From contig JAPJQL010000006.1 of assembly GCA_030825115.1 (NCBI GenBank), positions 62,001 to 126,000 on the forward strand: 64,000 nt of DNA, given 5' to 3'. The notes beneath the pieces were generated by a model that worked only from the letters and a program-made list of their open reading frames with translations, was not told the DNA's origin and did no database searches. Of this stretch, positions 35,551 to 43,262 are shown in pieces. The first letter of the stretch is position 1. Each line of letters starts with the position of its first letter. This stretch comes from Lachnospiraceae bacterium (GTDB lineage: Bacteria > Bacillota > Clostridia > Lachnospirales > Lachnospiraceae). Position numbers and translations under genes: made by a program.

Positions 35551-36438
35551 ATGTACGACATTGAGAAATTTTATCAGGCGACTGATGTTCATGATGCAAT
35601 CCGCGCCCTCATCGAGGACCCGGAAGCGATTATCATATCCGGAGGCAGCGATGTGCTGATCAAAATCCGGGAAGGGAAATTTGCAGGATGTTCTTTGGTG
35701 AGCATCCATGGGATTAAAGAACTGGAAGGCGTGAAGATGGAGGAGGACGGAACGATCGTCATTGGTCCGGCTACTACATTTTCTCATGTGACAAATAACG
35801 ATATCATTCAGAAATACATTCCCATACTGGGAGATGCAGTAGACCAGGCGGGTGGACCGCAGCTCCGCAATATCGGAACGATCGGCGGAAATGTGTGCAA
35901 CGGCGCTACCAGCGCCGACAGCGCATCCAGTCTGTTTACCCTGAATGCGATTCTGGAACTCACGGGACCGGACGGGGTCAGGGAACTGCCAATCCAGGAG
36001 TTCTACACAGGACCGGGACGCACGGTGAGGGATCATGCGGAAGTGATGACCGCGATCAAGATTCGGAAAGAAAGCTACGAAGGCTTCGGCGGCCATTATA
36101 TCAAATATGGCAAGCGGAATGCCATGGAGATTGCAACGCTGGGATGTGCCTGCACGGTGAAGCTGTCTGCAGATAAGAAATCTGTGGAGGAGATGCATCT
36201 GGCTTACGGAGTGGCAGCTCCGACACCGGTCCGCTGCGGCGGAGTGGAGGCGAAGGTAAAGGGCATGGCTGTTGGTCCTGAGCTGTATGAGAACGTCGGA
36301 AAAGGCGCGTTGGAAGAAGTAAATCCGCGTTCCAGCTGGCGTGCATCCAAAGAATTCCGTCTGCAGCTGGTGGAAGAGCTGGCAAAACGGGCATTAAAAC
36401 AGGCGATTATCAATGCGGGAGGTGAGGCAGATGCTTAA
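35551..36438 (+). CDS. xdhB: Xanthine dehydrogenase, FAD subunit XdhB
   Basis: FAD-binding subunit that passes electrons from the iron-sulfur clusters to NAD+, 295 aa. The FAD-binding signatures IISGGSDVLIKIREG near residue 30 and IGTIGGNVCNGATSADSASS near residue 111 are present. The ATG at 35551 is chosen because AAGGAGGGG sits just upstream; an in-frame GTG at 35545 overlaps that site. It overlaps xdhC by 8 bp. Confidence 0.94.
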   Translation: MYDIEKFYQATDVHDAIRALIEDPEAIIISGGSDVLIKIREGKFAGCSLVSIHGIKELEGVKMEEDGTIVIGPATTFSHVTNNDIIQKYIPILGDAVDQAGGPQLRNIGTIGGNVCNGATSADSASSLFTLNAILELTGPDGVRELPIQEFYTGPGRTVRDHAEVMTAIKIRKESYEGFGGHYIKYGKRNAMEIATLGCACTVKLSADKKSVEEMHLAYGVAAPTPVRCGGVEAKVKGMAVGPELYENVGKGALEEVNPRSSWRASKEFRLQLVEELAKRALKQAIINAGGEADA

Positions 36439-36916
36439 GATTGTTCAGATGACGGTCAATGACAAAGAGGTTGAGGTGGCCGTAGATGACCGTGAGTCTT
36501 TACTTGAAACCCTCCGCGACCGGCTGGGGCTTACCAGCGTAAAAAAAGGCTGTGAGGTCGGCGAGTGCGGCGCCTGTACCGTTCTGGTGGACGGCGAGGC
36601 GATTGACAGCTGCATTTATCTGACCATGTGGGCACAGGGACGGAGGATTCTGACCGTCGAAGGCCTGAAAGGACCAAACGGGGAGCTTAGCCCGATCCAG
36701 AAGGCGTTTGTGGAGGAAGCGGCTGTGCAGTGTGGATTCTGTACACCGGGTCTGATCATGTCGGCTGTGGAGATCGTGGGCACCGGGAAACGGTATAACA
36801 GAGAGGAACTCCGGAAGATGATATCCGGCCATCTGTGCAGATGCACCGGGTATGAGAACATCCTGAACGCGATGGAGCGTATCGTGGATGAGGTTTACCG
36901 GACGGTGAACCAGTAA
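36431..36916 (+). CDS. xdhC: Xanthine dehydrogenase, [2Fe-2S] subunit XdhC
   Basis: Iron-sulfur subunit with two [2Fe-2S] clusters, 161 aa. The plant-type ferredoxin cluster is CEVGECGACTVLVDGEAIDSC (C-x4-CGxC...C). The second cluster is QCGFCTPG followed by HLCRCTGY. The ATG at 36431 follows GGAGGTGAG; an in-frame ATG at 36413 lacks such a site. It ends the purine block and is followed by a very strong terminator. Confidence 0.95.
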   Translation: MLKIVQMTVNDKEVEVAVDDRESLLETLRDRLGLTSVKKGCEVGECGACTVLVDGEAIDSCIYLTMWAQGRRILTVEGLKGPNGELSPIQKAFVEEAAVQCGFCTPGLIMSAVEIVGTGKRYNREELRKMISGHLCRCTGYENILNAMERIVDEVYRTVNQ

Positions 36917-36954
36917 GTGCCGAGATGGTGTTGAAGACCTTTTCGTTGGAGGAT

Positions 36955-36995
36955 AAAAGGTGAGAAAATGCGGTTTGGCATTTTCTCACCTTTTT
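36955..36995 (+). terminator. Terminator of the purine/xdh operon
   Basis: A perfect 17-bp stem (arms 36955-36971 and 36978-36994) with a 6-nt loop and a T-run at the end of the 3' arm. It separates the purine block from the polysaccharide locus. Confidence 0.95.
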
Positions 36996-37047
36996 GAGTA
37001 AAAACAGGATGATTTCGGAGCAGCGGCTGGTAAAAGGCGCGGGGATA

Positions 37048-37071
37048 TTCTGATAATATAACTTATCAGAA
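37048..37071. repeat. Inverted repeat in the gap before the polysaccharide locus
   Basis: TTCTGATAA-TATAAC-TTATCAGAA, 9-bp arms. It could be a regulator site for the promoters at 37146 and 37256, or a hairpin. No U-run follows. Confidence 0.4.
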
Positions 37072-37145
37072 CAAAAAAGATGAAAATTATTGTAAAAATG
37101 GCAAGTGTATCAGAAAAAGAACAAAAAAAGAAATAAAGACATGGA

Positions 37146-37174
37146 TTGACATAACCCGAGGTTGAGAGTATGAT
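37146..37174 (+). promoter_or_regulatory. Upstream promoter of the polysaccharide operon
   Basis: TTGACA (37146-37151), 17-bp spacer, TATGAT (37169-37174). The spacer holds AACC-CGA-GGTT. Confidence 0.6.
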
Positions 37175-37255
37175 AGGAAAGAACACGTCCGCAGCCTGTA
37201 ATTGTAGTGGAAATTGTGCTGAAAAGGGTGCGTAGCAGAAAAATGGCAATGCGGC

Positions 37256-37285
37256 TTGACATAGGGTTAGGAGGTATCTTAATAT
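37256..37285 (+). promoter_or_regulatory. Second promoter of the polysaccharide operon
   Basis: TTGACA (37256-37261), 18-bp spacer, TAATAT (37280-37285). The start would fall about 70 bp upstream of the riboswitch. A TATAAT at 37349 with a poor -35 is a third option. Confidence 0.5.
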
Positions 37286-37360
37286 TAAAAGGCAATAAGT
37301 TATATTATGTGATTGATATTTAGAAGATAACAAAGATTATTTGTAAAATATAATAAATGA

Positions 37361-37445
37361 ATTGGCAAACCTGCTGAAAGGCAGCGGCGCAAAGCTTTTA
37401 GGGACTAGAGCATCGTATGGATGTATGTCAGCCAGCTGGATATGA
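37361..37445 (+). ncRNA. c-di-GMP-I (GEMM-I) riboswitch aptamer
   Basis: The sequence has the invariant GEMM-I order: GGCAAACC, CTGCT-GAAA-GGCAG (GNRA tetraloop stem), GGCGCAAAGC, TTTTAGGGACTA, a CATC-GTAT-GGATG hairpin, then GTCAGCCAG. The 3' strand CCAGCTGG (37432-37439) can also pair with the CAGCTG arms of the second terminator, giving alternative folds. It lies in the leader of the cps operon, so the second messenger c-di-GMP probably sets read-through into polysaccharide genes. Confidence 0.87.
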
Positions 37446-37452
37446 TAGGGGT

Positions 37453-37481
37453 AATCTATATTTTGGTATAGATTGTTTTTG
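37453..37481 (+). terminator. First terminator hairpin after the riboswitch
   Basis: AATCTATA-TTTTGG-TATAGATT, followed by GTTTTTG. It is AT-rich and weaker than the next one. Confidence 0.6.
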
Positions 37482-37483
37482 TG

Positions 37484-37512
37484 AACAGCTGTTTGATGCA
37501 GCTGTTTTTTTT
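37484..37512 (+). terminator. Second terminator hairpin after the riboswitch
   Basis: AACAGCTG-TTTGATG-CAGCTGTT, followed directly by T8. Its arms share CAGCTG with the aptamer 3' strand, so it is the likely switch point. Confidence 0.8.
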
Positions 37513-37652
37513 GTTTCATAGGAAAGTGCGTCCTATGAAATCAAAAACGCTCCGCGAGGATTGCACTGCGGCGGAAATGAGAGATGTCGCCATGGCGATT
37601 TCTTATTGCCATTTTGATTGCAGATGATGAGGAAAAGAAGGGTGAAAGTAGG

Positions 37653-38375
37653 ATGAAACGTATGATCGATATCCATGCCCATATCTTACCCGGGGTGGAT
37701 GATGGAGCAGGCGATTGGGAAGAAGCCCGCTGGATGCTGCGATGTGCGTATGATCAGGGGATTCGAACGGTGATCGCGACGCCTCATTATTCGCACAGGC
37801 AGGATGTCGGCAGGCTTCGGGAGCTTGCAGGGCAGATGGATGAAGAGGCGAAAAAGATTGCGCCGGATCTTGATATTTATTTAGGGCAGGAAATTCTGTA
37901 TTTTGACAGCGTCGTTGAGCGGCTGAAAGAAGGACATGCCCTGACGATGGCGGGCAGCAGGCATGTCCTGGTGGAATTTATGCCGGAGGTTTCTTACAAG
38001 AAGCTGTATCAGGCGGTGCGCTCTCTGTTGATGTCGGGGTACTATCCGGTCATTGCACATGTTGAAAGATACCGCGTGCTGCGGGAACATGGACAGATGG
38101 AAGAACTGGCGGAGACAGGCTGTTATATGCAGATGAATTACAGAAGCCTGCAGGGGAATTTGCTTGACCGGAATGTCCGATGGTGCAGAAAACAGGTGAC
38201 AGACGGAAGAATCCAGTTTTTGGGGACGGATATGCACCACAAGGATTATCGGTCGCCTGAGATTGAAAAGAGCCTTGGGTGGCTAAAAAGCCATGTGGAA
38301 GAACAGCAGCTCAACAGCATGCTGGGAGAAAAAGCATTTGAAATAATGAAAACCGGAGATTTTTCCGGGGATTAA
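37653..38375 (+). CDS. cpsB: CpsB-type PHP tyrosine-protein phosphatase
   Basis: Metal-dependent phosphotyrosine phosphatase of the PHP fold (CpsB/YwqE), which dephosphorylates the CpsD kinase, 240 aa. Metal ligands: HAHILPGVDDGA near residue 7, ATPHYSH near residue 47, GQEI near residue 77, AHVERY near residue 136, and LGTDMHH near residue 194. The ATG at 37653 follows AAGTAGGATG; the earlier in-frame ATG at 37584 lacks a site. It is the first gene after the c-di-GMP leader and opens the cpsBCD set. Confidence 0.93.
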   Translation: MKRMIDIHAHILPGVDDGAGDWEEARWMLRCAYDQGIRTVIATPHYSHRQDVGRLRELAGQMDEEAKKIAPDLDIYLGQEILYFDSVVERLKEGHALTMAGSRHVLVEFMPEVSYKKLYQAVRSLLMSGYYPVIAHVERYRVLREHGQMEELAETGCYMQMNYRSLQGNLLDRNVRWCRKQVTDGRIQFLGTDMHHKDYRSPEIEKSLGWLKSHVEEQQLNSMLGEKAFEIMKTGDFSGD

Positions 38376-38402
38376 GAAAAAGATGGGTAAGGAAAAGGGA
38401 AG

Positions 38403-39179
38403 ATGGAAAGAGCATACGAGACGGATGATGAAATTGAGATTGACTTATGGGAAATCCTGTTTGCTTTACGGGCAAAGATATGGATGATAGTCCTGGCGCT
38501 GATCGTGGGAAGCGGGGTTGCAGTTGCATACAGCAAGATTATTCTGACACCGCAATACACGTCCACGTCGATGGTGTACATCCTTTCGAAGGAGACGACG
38601 CTGACATCACTGGCAGACTTGCAGATCGGCAGCCAGCTGACAAAAGACTACAAGGTTGTGGCGACCAGCCGCCCTGTCTTACAGGAAGTGATCGATACGT
38701 TGGGGCTGGATATAGAGTATGAAGGATTAAAGAAAAGGCTTGTTTTGAACAATCCTGCCGATACCCGTGTCCTGAGTTTCTCAATCGAGGACCCGGATCC
38801 GGCCAGGGCCAAGGCTATCGTAGATACGGTGGCAAAAGTGTCGGCCGCACATATCGGGGATATCATGGAGATGACGCCGCCAAAGATTATCGAAGACGGA
38901 ATTGTGGCAGAGGATAAGAGCAGCCCTCATACCACAAAAAATGCAGCAATCGGCGGATTAGCGGCAGCATTCCTGGTCTGTGCTCTGATCGTCCTTCAGG
39001 TTGTTCTGAATGACACCATCCAAACAGAGGAGGATGTGGAGAAATACCTGCAGCTTTCTATCCTGGCAGCGGTACCGGAGCGGGAGGAAGAGCGTGCAAC
39101 CAAGACAGGATCCGGAAAAAAGCGTTCTAAACGTAAAAAGAGAGAAAAGAGCGGGAAACAGGGAGGGAAGCGGGCATGA
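38403..39179 (+). CDS. cpsC: Wzz/CpsC polysaccharide co-polymerase
   Basis: Chain-length regulator and membrane activator of the BY-kinase, 258 aa. Two membrane helices (about residues 27-48 and 180-200) flank an extracytoplasmic Wzz domain. The C-terminus is strongly basic (KRSKRKKREK). It overlaps the kinase gene by 4 bases, so the two subunits are coupled. Confidence 0.93.
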   Translation: MERAYETDDEIEIDLWEILFALRAKIWMIVLALIVGSGVAVAYSKIILTPQYTSTSMVYILSKETTLTSLADLQIGSQLTKDYKVVATSRPVLQEVIDTLGLDIEYEGLKKRLVLNNPADTRVLSFSIEDPDPARAKAIVDTVAKVSAAHIGDIMEMTPPKIIEDGIVAEDKSSPHTTKNAAIGGLAAAFLVCALIVLQVVLNDTIQTEEDVEKYLQLSILAAVPEREEERATKTGSGKKRSKRKKREKSGKQGGKRA

Positions 39180-39946
39180 AGCAGCAGATCACATTAAAAA
39201 ATATAGTTTCCAAAGATTTTGCCTACGAGGAAGCCATCAAGACCCTCCGAACAAATATCCAGTTCTGTGGAAGCAATATCCGCACCATTATGTTTACAAG
39301 CTCTGTCCCCAATGAAGGGAAGAGCAACATCACATTTGCCCTGGCACGTTCTCTTGCACAGACCGGGAAACGGGTTCTGTTGATTGATGCAGACATCCGC
39401 AAATCTGTGCTCGTGTCCAGATACCAGCTCGAAAAAGATGTGTATGGCCTGTCCCAGTTTTTGAGCGGACAGAAAAAGTTGGAAGAGGTCTTATACTCTA
39501 CCAATGTGGAGTTTTTAGATGTGATCTTCTCCGGGCCTTTTTCGCCGAACCCAGCGGAACTTCTGGAAGAAGAACTGTTTACCAATCTGGTGGAACGGTC
39601 AAAGGCAGAGTATGACTATGTGATTATCGATACGCCCCCAATCACGAATGTGATCGATGGAGCAATCGTGGCGAAGGTCTGTGACGGAGCGGCGCTGGTA
39701 GTGGAGAGCGGCGCGATCAGTTACCGGATTGCCCAACGGGTAAAGCAGCAGATGGAGAAAACCGGATGCAGGCTTCTTGGCGTCGTTTTGAACAAGGTGG
39801 GCGGAGAAAACAGCGGGTACTACAGCAAGTATTATGGCGCTTATGGAAAATACGGAACGTACGGACACTCCAGAAAAGTTTATGGAAAAGAATATGGCGG
39901 TTTAGATGATGAACATGAAAGCAGGCGGTCGGAAAAGACCAGTTAA
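39176..39946 (+). CDS. cpsD: CpsD bacterial tyrosine kinase
   Basis: BY-kinase that autophosphorylates and controls polysaccharide polymerisation, 256 aa. Walker A is SVPNEGKSN near residue 44, Walker A' is VLLIDADIRKS near residue 69, and Walker B is YVIIDTPP near residue 146. The C-terminal tail is a tyrosine cluster (GYYSKYYGAYGKYGTYG), the phosphorylation site. The 3' end overlaps the next gene by 41 bp. Confidence 0.95.
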   Translation: MKQQITLKNIVSKDFAYEEAIKTLRTNIQFCGSNIRTIMFTSSVPNEGKSNITFALARSLAQTGKRVLLIDADIRKSVLVSRYQLEKDVYGLSQFLSGQKKLEEVLYSTNVEFLDVIFSGPFSPNPAELLEEELFTNLVERSKAEYDYVIIDTPPITNVIDGAIVAKVCDGAALVVESGAISYRIAQRVKQQMEKTGCRLLGVVLNKVGGENSGYYSKYYGAYGKYGTYGHSRKVYGKEYGGLDDEHESRRSEKTS

Positions 39947-40949
39947 GAAGAGTGTTTACGTGGGGCTGGGGATTATCCTGGCAGTCTTTTGCGCCTGGTT
40001 TTCATGGTATAGCTGGAGGCTGTACCAACAGAAAAAAGCGACGGAGGCACAGCTTGCACAGTCCCCATTTCAGTCTGCGGCTGACGATGGGGATGGAACC
40101 ATAGAATATCAGGGAAAGGTGTATGAGCGCAATCCGTCGGTCAAGGCAATCTTATGCATCGGCGTAGATTCTTCCGGCGGATTGGAAAAAAAAGTGACAG
40201 GCGACGGAGGCCAGGCAGACGGTCTGTTCCTGGTGGCCCACGACGTGGCTCGGGACCATGTGCGGATTCTGATGATTCCCCGGGACACCATGACCCCGAT
40301 CACGCTGACGGATTTAAGTGGAAATGTCCTGGGAAAAACCAAACATCACATTACGCTGGCTTACGGCTACGGAGACGGCAGGGAGCAGAGCTGTGAATGG
40401 ACAGTTGAGGCGGTATCAGAACTGTTGTCGGGTCTGCAGATTGACGGATATCTGGCGATGAATACCAGCATGATACCGGTGCTGAACGACATGGTTGGCG
40501 GAGTCACAGTCAAGATTGAAGTGGATGGGATGGAGCGCCGGGATCCGGAACTGGTAAAGGGAGATACGGTAACCCTTCACGGAAAACAGGCAGAGATTTT
40601 TGTGCGTTACCGGGATATCGATCTTGATAACAGCGCTATCACCCGGATGTCCCAGCAAAAGCAGTATATGGAGAAGTACATGGCCACGGTACGTCAGAAG
40701 GCGGCAGAGGATGACCAGCTGATCACCAGGCTTATGGATACAATACAGAGCGATATGATAACGAATATGCCCAAGGACCAGTATATGAGAATCGGGCTTG
40801 ATCTGATAAACAGCAGTCAGGTGTTGTCGGGGGATGACATCATGACAATCCCGGGGGAGGCAGTGACGACAGACATGTTTGATGAGTTCCATCATGACCC
40901 GGAGGGGACCCTTGATATGGTCCTGGATTTGTTCTACCGGCAGCGGTAG
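39906..40949 (+). CDS. LytR-CpsA-Psr (LCP) family glycopolymer ligase
   Basis: Membrane-anchored enzyme that transfers finished polysaccharide from undecaprenyl-phosphate to peptidoglycan, 347 aa. A single helix is at about residues 19-37. LCP landmarks: ILCIGVDSSG near residue 80, DGLFLVAHD, the arginine in MIPRDTMTPI near residue 120, GYLAMNTSMIPVLNDMVGGV near residue 180, and VRYRDID followed by RMSQQKQYM. Start codons ATG at 39906, 39909 and 39915 are in frame; the first has GGCGG upstream. Confidence 0.93.
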   Translation: MMNMKAGGRKRPVKKSVYVGLGIILAVFCAWFSWYSWRLYQQKKATEAQLAQSPFQSAADDGDGTIEYQGKVYERNPSVKAILCIGVDSSGGLEKKVTGDGGQADGLFLVAHDVARDHVRILMIPRDTMTPITLTDLSGNVLGKTKHHITLAYGYGDGREQSCEWTVEAVSELLSGLQIDGYLAMNTSMIPVLNDMVGGVTVKIEVDGMERRDPELVKGDTVTLHGKQAEIFVRYRDIDLDNSAITRMSQQKQYMEKYMATVRQKAAEDDQLITRLMDTIQSDMITNMPKDQYMRIGLDLINSSQVLSGDDIMTIPGEAVTTDMFDEFHHDPEGTLDMVLDLFYRQR

Positions 40950-40991
40950 GGTATGAAAAAGCTTATAATCGGCATCCTGCCGGATTATAGG

Positions 40992-41007
40992 GGCAGGGAA
41001 ATCTGCC
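40992..41007 (+). repeat. GGCAG/CTGCC hairpin before the secreted protein gene
   Basis: A 5-bp hairpin that is 14/16 identical to the hairpin at 41721-41736 in the following intergenic leader. It is preceded by a bulged stem (TATAATC-GGCA / TGCC-GATTATA). Confidence 0.4.
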
Positions 41008-41034
41008 AATATAAAGAAAGGGAAGGTGATTCCA

Positions 41035-41622
41035 ATGAAAAAGAAAGTTTTAGCAGCTTTCATGGTTGCAGCGATGGTTGCAGCAATGCCGATGAGTGCG
41101 CTGGCGTATGGCAGCTCGTCTACAGACAGCAGCTACACCACCACTACACCAACCACCCCAACCACCCCGAGTGGAACGACAACCACCACAGAAGATGGGA
41201 AATCCCTGACGACCAACGGCGCAGGCTCCAACACAGCCGATGTAAGCGCAGTATTTGCAGTTGGTCATGCAGAGACAGCAGGACTTCCGGAAACGGTAGT
41301 ATCCTCGATCAACAGCATCAACTCAGGAAGCGACCTGTCTGCAGCAGTGGGCAACCCGGATCTGGCAGGCTATGCAGCCCTGACCAAGACATCCGCAGTC
41401 GTTTTGCAGGACACAGCTACCAAAGGCGTAGCAAACAAGGAAACTACAGTGACCCTTTATATTCCGAACCTCGTTGAGGGGCTTCAGAATGTAAAGATTC
41501 TCTACTATGAGAATGCAACCGGTCTGTGGAAGGTAGTAGACCCGTCATTGATCGACCTCAATAAGAAGACGGTTACATTTAATATGTTCGGATCTGGTAC
41601 GGTGACAGTAATCCATAAGTAA
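41035..41622 (+). CDS. Secreted Thr/Pro-rich protein of the polysaccharide operon
   Basis: A 195-aa exported protein with a clear signal peptide (MKKKVLAAFMVAAMVAAMPMSALAYG; cleavage after ALA). A low-complexity linker of Ser, Thr and Pro follows (about residues 26-60). A compact C-terminal domain holds VTLYIPNLVEGLQNVKILYY and ends in GSGTVTVIHK. No cell-wall sorting motif or transmembrane anchor is seen. I do not recognise the family. AAGGTGA precedes the ATG at 41035. Its place between the LCP ligase and the initiating transferase suggests a surface protein that meets the polysaccharide; the Thr-rich linker may be glycosylated. Confidence 0.85.
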   Translation: MKKKVLAAFMVAAMVAAMPMSALAYGSSSTDSSYTTTTPTTPTTPSGTTTTTEDGKSLTTNGAGSNTADVSAVFAVGHAETAGLPETVVSSINSINSGSDLSAAVGNPDLAGYAALTKTSAVVLQDTATKGVANKETTVTLYIPNLVEGLQNVKILYYENATGLWKVVDPSLIDLNKKTVTFNMFGSGTVTVIHK

Positions 41623-41643
41623 GATTTGTATGGAGACCGGAAA

Positions 41644-41776
41644 GGGATGCCTCTGCGGAGGCATCCCGACACTGTTGCGATGAGGACGATGTAAGCGCAT
41701 GTGGCAATACGCCGGTTTACGGCAGAGGAATCTGCCTGTAAGGTGTACTGACCAGAAGGCAGGGAATGGTCCCTGC
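41644..41776 (+). promoter_or_regulatory. Structured leader with three tandem hairpins
   Basis: Hairpin 1 (41644-41667) is a perfect 10-bp stem closed by a cUGCGg (UNCG-type) tetraloop. Hairpin 2 (41717-41741) has a perfect 6-bp GGCAGA/TCTGCC core with a GGAA loop and outer TTAC/GTAA pairs. Hairpin 3 (41759-41776) is a perfect 7-bp stem GCAGGGA/TCCCTGC. None ends in a U-run, so these are not ordinary terminators. They lie just before the initiating transferase. Confidence 0.65.
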
Positions 41777-41819
41777 ATCTTGGTGAGTGTACCTGAGTGG
41801 AAATAAAGGGGGGAATGTG

Positions 41820-43262
41820 ATGTACAGAAGAGCTGCAAAGGGGTGGCTGAAGCATCTGGATTTTATGGTGATTGATTTTTGGTGTCTGGAGTTGTCGTTT
41901 CTGCTGGCGTATATCATCCGGCAGGGAGTCGGAAATCCATTTCTGATACCGCTTTACCGGAATATGGTAATCACCCTGTTTTTGATTGAAGTTTTGGTTA
42001 TCTTTTTCTTTGAAACGTTGAAAAATGTTCTGAAAAGGGGGATGTATAAGGAGTTTGTAATCACTCTAAAGCATGTATGTCTGGTGGTGCTGATCTCATC
42101 GTTTTATTTATTCCTTACCCAGAACGGTGGGGAGTATTCACGGATTATCCTGATTGTGACCGGGGGAATATATCTGGCGCTCAGCTACATGACAAGACTG
42201 GTTTGGAAACGATATCTGCTTTCTAAAAATATGCTGGAGAGCAAGAGCCGGTCCCTGCTGATCGTCACAGCAGAATCCATGATCGACACTGTGGTTGAGA
42301 ATATAAAAAATAATAATTATGAGGGTTTTCACATCACCGGCGTTGCGGTACTTGACCGGAATATGACTGATGAGATGGTGGGGGATGTACGGGTAGTAGC
42401 AGACGCTTCGACGGTGGCGGATTTTGTCTGCCGGGAATGGGTGGATGAGGTGTTTATCAACCTGCCCAATGAGATACCGCTTTGTGAGGATTTGATCAAC
42501 CAGTTTGTGGAGATGGGCGTTACCGTCCATTTGAAGTTAGTAAAGGCAGGGAATCTGTCCGGGCAGAAGCAATTTGTGGAACGGCTTGGAAATTACACGG
42601 TGCTGACGACCTGTGTGAATGTGGCAAACAGCAGGCAGCTCTTTTTCAAGAGAGCGATGGATATCTGCGGAGGAATCGTTGGGTGTATTGTGACCGGGAT
42701 CTTGTTTCTGTTTGTGGCCCCGTGTATTTACATACAGTCACCGGGACCAATCTTTTTCTCGCAGGTGAGAGTCGGGAAAAATGGGAAGAAGTTTAAGATT
42801 TATAAGTTCCGCAGCATGTATATGGATGCGGAAGAGCGCAAAAAAGAGCTGATGGAGAAGAACCGGGTCAGCGGCGGGATGATGTTCAAGATGGATTTTG
42901 ACCCAAGAATCATTGGAAGCGAAAAGGGGCAGGGGAAAGGCATCGGAAACTTTATAAGGAAGTATTCGATCGATGAATTTCCGCAGTTTTACAATGTCCT
43001 GAGAGGGGATATGAGCCTTGTCGGGACAAGACCGCCGACAGTGGATGAGTGGGAGAAGTATGAGCTGCGCCACAGAGCGAGGCTGGCGATAAAGCCGGGG
43101 ATCACCGGGCTGTGGCAGGTGAGCGGTAGAAGTAATATAACGGATTTTGAAGAGGTTGTGGCACTTGACCGGAAGTATATAACGGAGTGGAGTATGGGGC
43201 TGGATATGAGGATATTGGTGAAGACTGTGTTGGTGGTGGCTGGGCAGGAAGGGTCGATGTGA
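41820..43262 (+). CDS. Undecaprenyl-phosphate sugar phosphotransferase
   Basis: Initiating polyprenol-phosphate hexose-1-phosphate transferase (WbaP/CpsE/EpsL type), which puts the first sugar-phosphate on undecaprenyl phosphate, 480 aa. The N-terminus has four to five helices, followed by a Rossmann-like CoA-binding-type domain. The catalytic C-terminus has KRAMDICGGIVGCI with the re-entrant helix, RVGKNGKKFKIYKFRSM, DEFPQFYNVLRGDMSLVGTR, and GITGLWQVSGRS. The ATG at 41820 has AAAGGGGGG upstream. It is the last gene of the conserved early part of the locus. Confidence 0.94.
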   Translation: MYRRAAKGWLKHLDFMVIDFWCLELSFLLAYIIRQGVGNPFLIPLYRNMVITLFLIEVLVIFFFETLKNVLKRGMYKEFVITLKHVCLVVLISSFYLFLTQNGGEYSRIILIVTGGIYLALSYMTRLVWKRYLLSKNMLESKSRSLLIVTAESMIDTVVENIKNNNYEGFHITGVAVLDRNMTDEMVGDVRVVADASTVADFVCREWVDEVFINLPNEIPLCEDLINQFVEMGVTVHLKLVKAGNLSGQKQFVERLGNYTVLTTCVNVANSRQLFFKRAMDICGGIVGCIVTGILFLFVAPCIYIQSPGPIFFSQVRVGKNGKKFKIYKFRSMYMDAEERKKELMEKNRVSGGMMFKMDFDPRIIGSEKGQGKGIGNFIRKYSIDEFPQFYNVLRGDMSLVGTRPPTVDEWEKYELRHRARLAIKPGITGLWQVSGRSNITDFEEVVALDRKYITEWSMGLDMRILVKTVLVVAGQEGSM

